Part shown: positions 6,682 through 11,890 of the stretch, in pieces
Position numbering within the stretch: position 1 is the first letter of the stretch
How the letters are laid out: each line of letters starts with the position of its first letter
Assembly (NCBI GenBank): GCA_003669575.1
Contig: QWOR01000366.1
Location: 1-11,890 of the forward strand
From: Planctomycetota bacterium
GTDB lineage: Bacteria; Planctomycetota; Planctomycetia; Planctomycetales; Planctomycetaceae
DNA length: 11,890 bases
Direction: 5' to 3'
Notes under the pieces: generated by a model
The model's input: only the letters and a program-made list of their open reading frames with translations
Databases searched by the model: none
What the model was told of the DNA's origin: nothing
Translations under genes and position numbers: made by a program

Positions 6682-7650
6682 TCATTTTGGCGGATCATCT
6701 GCCGCGGATCCCTCGATCTGCTTGATGGCGGCCTCCAGGACCGGAGCGAATTTCTGGTCAGTGTGAAAATAAGCAAATTTCGGCTCCGTCCTCAGCCGTT
6801 CCGCATCACGGAATCCCATTCCCATCAGGTTCTCGATCGCAGTCTCAAACGCCTCCGGTGCATTCTCTCCATCAGGAAAATAACCTTCGCGGCGAGCCTG
6901 GTTGAAATAGACCTCCTGGAATAGCTTTCGCTCGTCTTCAGACAAGTCGTCGAAGATTTCCCGGAAACGCTCGATCTCCCGAGCTGCCGAACTGATGGCG
7001 ACCCACGCGTTGTAGTGGTCTTTACCTTCTTTGGCGAAGAATGAGGCCAGCTGCGCCTTGCAATAGGCGACGTTGGCTGCACGGTGTTTGGGGGCCAGCG
7101 CCACCAGGTTCATCGACAACTCGACAACCTCATCGACTCTTGCGGGGTCAGTTTTGAGCTCCTCGAGCATGGCGGTCACCCGAGGCAACTTTTCCTCGAC
7201 CTCCGTTTCCTTTTTCCGAGTTTGTTCCGGGGTATCGGCTGGCTCTGCCGGGTATGCTGCCAGGAGCTTGTCTAGCTGAGCCTTCTTTTCAGCCTCGGAG
7301 TACTCTTGCGTGCCGCCCTGCCCCAGCCCACAACCGGCACCTGCGAGAATCGTGGCATAGAGGAGACTGCGGGCGACCAGGGTTGTCCAATGCGGTGATA
7401 TCGGCGATGCCGGGGTACTGACAACCGGAGTCCACGGATTCTTGTCGAGCCGACTCAGCCGATTTCGTTGGTACGACAATCCATGATCATCGCCGCGCGA
7501 GAGGGAAACGATCGCTGAATCGTTACATGATCTAGTGGCTTCGTGTGTCACGTTCGAAATATCCAAATTCCGGTTCTGAATGCGGGGCGTCAACAAGTTG
7601 GCATCATCCCCCAAGAGAGGGAGATTGATCAAATCCAAGCGGTCACTCAT
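6682..7650 (-). CDS. Hypothetical TPR-like protein with internal lipoprotein-type signal, 322 aa
   Basis: The ATG at 7650 overlaps the stop of the upstream lipoprotein gene as ATGA, which suggests translational coupling and supports this start. Residues 1-90 are polar and of low predicted structure. Only then comes a signal-like stretch, LVARSLLYATILAGAGCGLG (91-110). Cys107 could be a lipidated cysteine, though Gly at the -3 position is a poor lipobox. No in-frame ATG, GTG or TTG lies just before this segment. After it the protein is charged and helical (115-275). It ends with GFRDAERLRTEPKFAYFHTDQKFAPVL (279-305), which resembles the capping motif of planctomycete TPR proteins (G-D-x-x-x-L-x-x-D/E-P-x-F...L..D..F). 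It is probably an envelope protein partnered with the co-transcribed lipoprotein. The function is unknown and the true N-terminus is uncertain. Confidence 0.7.
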   Translation of the reverse strand: MSDRLDLINLPLLGDDANLLTPRIQNRNLDISNVTHEATRSCNDSAIVSLSRGDDHGLSYQRNRLSRLDKNPWTPVVSTPASPISPHWTTLVARSLLYATILAGAGCGLGQGGTQEYSEAEKKAQLDKLLAAYPAEPADTPEQTRKKETEVEEKLPRVTAMLEELKTDPARVDEVVELSMNLVALAPKHRAANVAYCKAQLASFFAKEGKDHYNAWVAISSAAREIERFREIFDDLSEDERKLFQEVYFNQARREGYFPDGENAPEAFETAIENLMGMGFRDAERLRTEPKFAYFHTDQKFAPVLEAAIKQIEGSAADDPPK

Positions 7651-8048
7651 TTGATCATCGCTTTCATGCGCTCGACCTGGTCCTGCATTTCCTTCGATGC
7701 CTCTCTGATCTTCTTCACGCCGCCCCGAGACTTCCAGATCTTGACAATCACTTGTTCCTGATCCGCCAACTTCTTCGCCTCTGCCTCCAGCGGTGTCCCT
7801 TTCACGTCCTGATTTGTCATAAAGGCGTGGATGGCGCTCCCCAGTTGATCCTCAACCGGGTTGCTCTTCCCCACATAGGTTTTCGCGTTCACTTGAAACT
7901 GCAGGTTCTCGACTTCCGAAACGACCACGTTAAATGCGCCATAGTATGTTCGCGTGTCCATACTGTTGGGACCTTTTCCCGGATCACTACAACCCACCAG
8001 GAAAACGACGATACAAAAGAAAACCGTTCTAAGAAGTTCATTAGTCAT
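7647..8048 (-). CDS. Small hypothetical lipoprotein, 133 aa
   Basis: The N-terminus MTNELLRTVFFCIVVFLVGC is a textbook lipoprotein signal peptide with lipobox LVGC and lipidated Cys20. The mature protein of about 114 residues begins SDPGKGPNS. It should be anchored in the envelope facing the periplasm or the outer membrane. The body is mixed alpha/beta and turns helical and charged toward the C-terminus (PLEAEAKKLADQEQVIVKIW and REASKEMQDQVERMKAMIK), perhaps a short coiled coil for partner binding. AAGGGA, seven bases before the start, is a plausible weak ribosome binding site. The last codons overlap the start of the 322-residue gene as ATGA, so the two probably form one operon. I do not recognise the family. 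Small paired lipoproteins of this kind are common hypothetical proteins in Planctomycetes. Confidence 0.82.
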   Translation of the reverse strand: MTNELLRTVFFCIVVFLVGCSDPGKGPNSMDTRTYYGAFNVVVSEVENLQFQVNAKTYVGKSNPVEDQLGSAIHAFMTNQDVKGTPLEAEAKKLADQEQVIVKIWKSRGGVKKIREASKEMQDQVERMKAMIK

Positions 8049-8086
8049 CGTTCGATCCCTTGGAGGTCTTCTTTCATCAAATCCGA

Positions 8087-8095
8087 ATTACACCA
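8087..8095 (-). promoter_or_regulatory. Possible extended -10 promoter of the lipoprotein pair
   Basis: On the minus strand, TGG followed by TGTAAT (8087-8092) fits an extended -10 element with five of six consensus bases. It lies about 40 bases upstream of the lipoprotein start at 8048. No good -35 is visible, so this is tentative. Confidence 0.28.
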
Positions 8096-8283
8096 GGACG
8101 TTCACTGCGCGCATCATGATCCAGACGGATTCTCAGAATCGATTCCTCTTCCGTGGTGCGGTTCGGTAGAAATGCCCTGAAACATTACCGGACAGGCAGG
8201 CCAGTGTGAGCGAGCGTCCAACACAATCGGAGAGACTTCCAGATGGAATATCAGCAGGAAGCAATGACAACCTAATTGAGAGA

Positions 8284-8313
8284 CCTTCGCGGCCGATTCC
8301 GCGACCGCGAAGG
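8284..8313 (-). terminator. Hairpin terminator after the DUF1559 gene
   Basis: CCTTCGCGG (8284-8292) and CCGCGAAGG (8305-8313) form a perfect 9-bp GC-rich stem with a 12-base loop, 26 bases beyond the DUF1559 stop codon. Read on the minus strand it is followed by TCTCTCAATTAGG, only a weak pyrimidine tract. Position and stem strength support transcription termination. The rest of 8049-8338 holds the leader of the lipoprotein pair and nothing else I can identify. Confidence 0.6.
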
Positions 8314-8338
8314 CTCAAACGCCTCACCCTCAGATTCC

Positions 8339-9433
8339 CTACCATTCACCAAGCACTTCACTACCAGCTCGAGTGCCGGCTGCCTGCCAGACACCAAGGT
8401 CGATGCTGTTGCCGACGAATTTGACGCTACCATCAGCGAGAACAGTATGCACGCCTCCGGTGTGGCGACTGCGAGCAGAGACAATCGCAACTTCACTCTC
8501 GTCATCCGGAATGGAGCCGCACCCGCAATCAGGCCGAGAAAAGTTCGGAGTATAAACGTGGTTGTAGGCTCCTTGCTGGTAACTTGAGTAATACCAGGCC
8601 GGGTCATCGCCACTCGTCCAGCCCCAGTCGGTCCTGTAGTTCGCGGCAACTGTCGGGTCCCCGGCAGCACAGGCGGCCACGACGCTGGCCGTGTCGTTCG
8701 TGTTCGAGGACGAGGTGATCAGGTTCGTCCCCCCATTTCGATACATGTAGTTGCCCAGACTGATCGTCGAATTGTCGACGGTACCGATCATGCGTTCAGC
8801 GTACATGGCGGTGTTTGAAGTGCCATCGGTGAATTGGGCGATCTTGATTCCGCCGTTATCGCCGAACGCACCACCCAATGCCCCGTCAAGCGCAGCCGCA
8901 GCACGCGGCGTGTAGACCGGATCCACCGCAATATTGCTGCCGAAACGCCGTCCGGCATAGACACTAGACCCAAAGTTGGCACGGTAGCTGTTCGTGTTGA
9001 TACCGGGTGTATGGCGAGGATCTGACGGGCACATGAACGCGGGCAAAGAAAGATTTCTCACAAAGGCATTCTTGTCGCAGAGCGGTGACCCCATGCGAAC
9101 TCGCGTGTTATCATGATCAAGCTGATTGTACACATTGGCCAGATCGATATATGGCAAAATGTGGTACAGCGGCGAGAGGTGTCCGTACCAACAGGGCATG
9201 CCAACCCCGTCTCCCCGCGAAGGAGCCATGCGTCCTGGTGGAAACTGCTGAAAAGTTTCCAGATAGTTGTGCATCGCCAGACCGATCTGCTTCAGATTGT
9301 TCTTGCACTGCGAGCGACGTGCGGCTTCGCGAGCCTGCTGGACTGCCGGAAGAAGCAATGCAATAAGAACGGCAATGATGGCGATCACCACCAGCAACTC
9401 AATCAACGTAAAACCACTTCTCTTGAACTTCAT
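8339..9433 (-). CDS. DUF1559 domain protein with type IV pilin-like N-terminus, 364 aa
   Basis: The N-terminus MKFKRSGFTLIELLVVIAII is a prepilin signal: cleavage after Gly7, Phe8 at mature position 1 and the conserved Glu12 at +5. A long hydrophobic helix runs to about residue 30, ending LLLPAVQQAREAARRSQCKNNLKQIG. This is the hallmark start of the planctomycete DUF1559 (SBP_bac_10-like) family. The body shows the family motifs SYRANFGSS (nucleotide region around 8975) and FTDGTSNTAMYAER. The C-terminus carries RHTGGVHTVLADGSVKFV, the H-X9-DG motif with His324 and Asp334-Gly335, then IDLGVWQAAGTRAGSEVLGEW. The length is usual and the gene looks intact. These pseudopilin-like proteins are thought to be exported and surface-associated, and their molecular role is unknown. 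GAGGAG, eight bases before ATG 9433, is a strong ribosome binding site. The gene is flanked by its own promoter and terminator, so it is probably monocistronic. Confidence 0.96.
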   Translation of the reverse strand: MKFKRSGFTLIELLVVIAIIAVLIALLLPAVQQAREAARRSQCKNNLKQIGLAMHNYLETFQQFPPGRMAPSRGDGVGMPCWYGHLSPLYHILPYIDLANVYNQLDHDNTRVRMGSPLCDKNAFVRNLSLPAFMCPSDPRHTPGINTNSYRANFGSSVYAGRRFGSNIAVDPVYTPRAAAALDGALGGAFGDNGGIKIAQFTDGTSNTAMYAERMIGTVDNSTISLGNYMYRNGGTNLITSSSNTNDTASVVAACAAGDPTVAANYRTDWGWTSGDDPAWYYSSYQQGAYNHVYTPNFSRPDCGCGSIPDDESEVAIVSARSRHTGGVHTVLADGSVKFVGNSIDLGVWQAAGTRAGSEVLGEW

Positions 9434-9507
9434 CTAACGTTCTCCTCAAGAAGGAATTTCCCGAATGGGTTGAGATTGGAATCTCATTAACGCGCAATAT
9501 GACTTTC

Positions 9508-9536
9508 AATTTATCACCTCGCCCTCTCTGTGTCAA
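9508..9536 (-). promoter_or_regulatory. Sigma70-like promoter of the DUF1559 gene
   Basis: On the minus strand a perfect -35, TTGACA (9531-9536), is separated by 17 bases from TAAATT (9508-9513), a four-of-six match to the -10 consensus. Transcription would start near 9500, leaving a leader of roughly 65-70 bases before ATG 9433. This is the best-looking promoter in the window. Confidence 0.6.
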
Positions 9537-9594
9537 ATTTTCCGTCTCCGGTCGCGGACGAAATTCAGATCAGGGAGCCAACCGGAACGGGGGA

Positions 9595-9614
9595 GCCCAG
9601 GTTGCTTGCAACCT
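9595..9614. repeat. Palindromic intergenic repeat (AGGTTGC type), copy 2
   Basis: These 20 bases are the exact reverse complement of 1221-1240 and contain GGTTGC-TT-GCAACC. The sequence continues CTTTGGGGCGGCAGG, which resembles CTTTGCGGGACGCAGG after copy 3 at 10803-10819. The repeat unit is therefore probably longer than the palindrome itself. Confidence 0.72.
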
Positions 9615-9838
9615 TTGGGGCGGCAGGCTGTGGAGACTCCACCAGCTTGAACGGTCGGTTCACCAACGGTCGAGCTGATACAGGCTTCGCAGTGGCATCG
9701 GATTGATTGAGTCTGCCTATGGAGATGACTCCAAACCCAGCTTCGCTGCCAACGCTTTCTCTCGTCTCACGCTGGAGCTTGTGACGGAAGAGACAGTAGG
9801 CTGCCCTGTGTCCTCTGTCGCTGACCAGGAGCCTGACG

Positions 9839-10777
9839 ATGAGAACCATCTTTCACATTGCACTGATCGTATTTCTTTCGTTGGACATGTATTTCTCATG
9901 TGCCTCAGCTGCCGACGAAGGCAAAATCCCCGACGGCGTGACGCTGTTACACAACCTGCGATACCGGGACGGAGTGGAGAACAACTGGAGCCTCGATCTG
10001 GCGATGCCGAGCGACTCGGCGGGGAAGCTGCGGCCGGCGATTGTGGTGATTCATGGCGGTGGGTGGCTGGAGGGGGACAAGTCGAGCTTCTCGACGCCGG
10101 GGTATCGTCCGCCGGGGAATATCCTCGACTTCGCGAAGCTCGGGTTCGTGGCGGTCACGATCAACTACCGGCTCTCGCGTGAGGCTCGGTTTCCAGCTGC
10201 GCTGCAGGATTGCCGATGTGCGGTCCGGTGGTTGCGGGCGCATACGAAGGAATACCAGATCGACCCCGATGCGATCGGAGCCTGGGGGAACTCGGCGGGC
10301 GGACATCTGGCGCTGCTGCTGGGGATGGCGGATACGACGGCGATCCAGGACGACGACGGACCATACCGGGAATTCTCCAGCCGGGTACAGTCGGTCGTGA
10401 GCGACAGCGGCCCCATCGATCTGCGGCATCAAGTCGAACACAACCAGATCCCCGATGCGATCAAGCTGTTCCTCGGCGGCCCTCCCGGCGCAGCGGGGGC
10501 CGGTGACTATGAGCTGGCGTCACCGATCAAACATGTTTCACAGCACACGCCGCCGCTGATGCTGATCTATGGAGTCAATGACGAGCAAGTAGGAGTCGAG
10601 ACCGCCGACCGGTTCGTGATCGTACTCGACCAGGCGGGCGCCAAGGATGTCACGTACCACCGGCTCGCCAAGATCGGCCACTGCCCGCATTCTCTGAAAG
10701 GTGTCCCGTGGCTGGTCCCGACGGTGAATGAGTTTTTTGAGAGGACGCTCCGGGCCAAGGTGGATTCGGCAAATTGA
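9839..10777 (+). CDS. Secreted alpha/beta-hydrolase, BD-FAE-like esterase/lipase, 312 aa
   Basis: The signal peptide MRTIFHIALIVFLSLDMYFSCASA ends with an Ala-Ser-Ala site, with cleavage likely after residue 24. The rest is a single alpha/beta-hydrolase domain. It has oxyanion motif HGGGW (72-76), nucleophile elbow GNSAGG (150-155, Ser152), acid Asp248 in LIYGVNDEQV and His281 in KIGHCPH, so the triad looks complete. INYRLSREARFPAALQDCRCAVRWLR is characteristic of the BD-FAE/hormone-sensitive-lipase-like esterases (PF20434 type), which cleave short acyl or aromatic esters. Members act on acetylated or feruloylated plant and algal polysaccharides, which suits the glycoside hydrolases in this window, but the substrate cannot be read from sequence. 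AGGAG seven bases upstream supports the start. The beta-propeller gene follows on the same strand after 169 bases containing repeats, so shared transcription is uncertain. Confidence 0.92.
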   Translation: MRTIFHIALIVFLSLDMYFSCASAADEGKIPDGVTLLHNLRYRDGVENNWSLDLAMPSDSAGKLRPAIVVIHGGGWLEGDKSSFSTPGYRPPGNILDFAKLGFVAVTINYRLSREARFPAALQDCRCAVRWLRAHTKEYQIDPDAIGAWGNSAGGHLALLLGMADTTAIQDDDGPYREFSSRVQSVVSDSGPIDLRHQVEHNQIPDAIKLFLGGPPGAAGAGDYELASPIKHVSQHTPPLMLIYGVNDEQVGVETADRFVIVLDQAGAKDVTYHRLAKIGHCPHSLKGVPWLVPTVNEFFERTLRAKVDSAN

Positions 10778-10780
10778 ACG

Positions 10781-10811
10781 GGCTACTCCCGATTGCTAGC
10801 AACCTTTGCGG
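10781..10811. repeat. Palindromic intergenic repeat (AGGTTGC type), degenerate copy 3
   Basis: GGCTACTCCCGATTGCTAGCAACCTTTGCGG-like sequence follows the esterase stop codon almost at once. It matches copy 2 around the core (GATTGC-TA-GCAACCTTTG against GGTTGC-TT-GCAACCTTTG). It also shares GGCTAC-CCC with the reverse complement of copy 1, where GGGGTAGCC likewise follows a stop codon closely. The core palindrome is weakened by substitutions. Confidence 0.5.
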
Positions 10812-10843
10812 GACGCAGGTCTTCAGGGTTCCTCTTGCCTGGT

Positions 10844-10877
10844 GTCCGGGGACGCAGGGTAGCGAAGCCCCCGAGTG
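10844..10877. repeat. Possible second repeat type after the esterase gene
   Basis: GTCCGGGGACGCAGGG (10844-10859) followed by TAGCGAAGCCCCCGAG has an imperfect self-complementary layout: CGGGG pairs with CCCCG and GGG with CCC. CGGGGACGCAGG here also echoes CGGGACGCAGG at 10809-10819. It has the look of planctomycete intergenic repeats, but with one copy in view the call is weak. Confidence 0.3.
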
Positions 10878-10946
10878 CCATTGTTGCCGCTAATTCCCGG
10901 GTGGTCTATCGTTCAGTGATTCACCTCGCTCGCTTCATCCGTCTCG

Positions 10947-11890
10947 ATGGTTACTCTCATGACTCGATTGGCCAATACTTCACTCACCAGGCTTGCGCTG
11001 GCGGTCGCTCTCATCACCGCATTCACACTGACCGGCTGTTCGCGTCGGCCACCCGCGGAGTCGGTGCCGGTGGTCGAGGTCGCTCCGAAGGCAGCTGTGG
11101 CCGAGGCAGCTCCGATCCAGGTCGGCGAGACCGACTGGCCGCAGTGGCGCGGCATGCGTGGCGACGGTATGGCGGCCAACGCAGAGGTCCCTGTGAAATG
11201 GGACGAGACAACCAACGTGGCCTGGAAGGCGGATATCCCCGGGCGTGGGCACTCATCGCCGATCGTCGTCGGCTCGACGGTCTATCTCGCGACTGCTATC
11301 CCCGAGCCGCAAAAGCAGGTCGTCATCGCCATCGACCGCGCGACCGGAAAGCCCCGCTGGGAGACAGCTGTGCATGAAGGGGGTTTCCCCGACCCCGCCG
11401 TGATTCATCAGAAGAGCAGCAATGCCAACAGCACGTTGGCGTGCGACGGGTCGCGGCTCTTTGCGGCGTTCTTCAACTCGGGCCGGATTTTCGTGACGGC
11501 TCTCGACTTCGATGGGAAGCGTCTCTGGCAGCAGGACGTTGGAGCCTTTGGATCGAAGTTCGGGTTCGCTCCGTCGCCGATTCTCTACAAGTCGACGGTC
11601 ATCATCGCGGGTGACAACCTGAGTGGGGGATATATCGCCGCCCTGCACCGCGAGACCGGTGATGTCATCTGGCGCAAGGCCCGCCCCGCTGTGGCGACCT
11701 ATTCCTCTCCGCTGCTGGCGACGATCGGTGGCCGGGACCAGCTGGTCATCAGCGGGTGTAACAAACTCACCAGCTACAACCCGGCGACGGGGGATGAGCT
11801 GTGGTCAATCGACGCGATTGCCGAGGCGACTTGCGGGACGCCAGTCACCGATGGGACGATGGTCTTTGCCAGTGGTGGTTACCCCGACCG
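10947..11890 (+). CDS. PQQ-like beta-propeller lipoprotein, N-terminal part (3' end outside window)
   Basis: The frame opens at ATG 10947 and runs off the window after 314 codons and two bases. A second in-frame ATG at 10959 is equally possible; neither has a clear Shine-Dalgarno site. The N-terminus is a lipoprotein signal, LTRLALAVALITAFTLTGCS, with lipobox LTGC and Cys31 counted from 10947. A proline/alanine-rich linker follows, then DWPQWRGMRGDGMA, the typical opening of planctomycete PQQ_2 (outer-membrane BamB-like) propellers. Blade motifs recur: NVAWKADIPGRGHSSPIVVGSTVYLAT, VVIAIDRATGKPRWE, VTALDFDGKRLWQQDV, GYIAALHRETGDVIWRK and TSYNPATGDELWSI. Each carries the A/Y-x-x-x-T/D-G-x-x-x-W signature of a propeller blade. 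Such proteins are envelope-anchored and may act as scaffolds or sugar/alcohol-binding proteins; many do not bind PQQ. About five blades are visible, so two or three more are probably outside the window. Confidence 0.93.
   Translation, partial: MVTLMTRLANTSLTRLALAVALITAFTLTGCSRRPPAESVPVVEVAPKAAVAEAAPIQVGETDWPQWRGMRGDGMAANAEVPVKWDETTNVAWKADIPGRGHSSPIVVGSTVYLATAIPEPQKQVVIAIDRATGKPRWETAVHEGGFPDPAVIHQKSSNANSTLACDGSRLFAAFFNSGRIFVTALDFDGKRLWQQDVGAFGSKFGFAPSPILYKSTVIIAGDNLSGGYIAALHRETGDVIWRKARPAVATYSSPLLATIGGRDQLVISGCNKLTSYNPATGDELWSIDAIAEATCGTPVTDGTMVFASGGYPD

Larger units (their letters stand above)
9434..9838. other. Intergenic region between divergent DUF1559 and esterase genes
   Basis: This 405-base gap holds the DUF1559 promoter and leader (9434-9536) and one AGGTTGC-type repeat (9595-9614). 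Some 220 bases of GC-rich sequence with no recognised element follow. The esterase Shine-Dalgarno AGGAG (9827-9831) lies seven bases before ATG 9839. Open frames crossing this gap in either direction lack protein-like features, and I regard them as chance. Confidence 0.55.

Noticed and set aside
9565..10182. Open frames in the DUF1559/esterase gap (9565-9849 minus, 9703-10182 plus)
   Set aside because: The plus-strand frame runs out of phase into the esterase gene and neither has family motifs or a ribosome site.
10793..11377. Plus-strand frame of 194 codons over the repeats and propeller start
   Set aside because: It is out of frame with the clear PQQ-like propeller and lipoprotein signal; the translation is Gly/Arg-rich noise.
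1..11890. Defence system, prophage or insertion sequence
   Set aside because: No transposase, integrase, nuclease, methyltransferase or phage structural gene is visible in any frame.

Overview
The window looks like chromosome from a planctomycete of moderately high GC. The clearest sign is the minus-strand gene at 8339-9433. It encodes a DUF1559 protein with a type IV pilin-like N-terminus and an H-X9-DG C-terminal motif, a family greatly expanded in Planctomycetes. Secreted glycoside hydrolases, a PQQ-type beta-propeller lipoprotein, a BD-FAE-like esterase and a multihaem cytochrome fit the same picture. This assignment is an inference from gene content; no rRNA or other marker gene is present.

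Layout. Positions 1-1209 hold the 3' part of a GH92 alpha-mannosidase gene. A small three-helix membrane protein of unknown function follows (1292-1618). Positions 1619-2002 are noncoding and hold three copies of a GGGTGG-CACTGGCG palindromic repeat. Next come two co-directional genes: a secreted GH20/GH67-like putative glycoside hydrolase (2003-4438) and, 80 bases on, a membrane-anchored eight-haem c-type cytochrome with a HEAT-like tail (4519-6525). These converge on two minus-strand genes, a 133-residue lipoprotein (7647-8048) and a 322-residue TPR-like lipoprotein candidate (6682-7650), joined by an ATGA stop/start overlap. The DUF1559 gene (8339-9433, minus) has its own terminator and a good sigma70-like promoter. 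On the plus strand follow a secreted alpha/beta-hydrolase (9839-10777) and the 5' part of a PQQ-like beta-propeller lipoprotein gene (10947 to the window end).

How the genes may work together. Most products are predicted to be exported, periplasmic or membrane-anchored. The GH92 enzyme, the GH20/GH67-like protein and the esterase suggest breakdown of decorated glycans. The cytochrome may belong to a periplasmic electron-transfer chain. No dedicated pathway can be proved from this stretch. I see no CRISPR array, transposase, tRNA, rRNA or defence system. The more unusual material is the set of intergenic palindromic repeats, the divergent GH20/GH67-like protein, the octahaem cytochrome and the lipoprotein with a long N-terminal extension before an internal signal-like segment.
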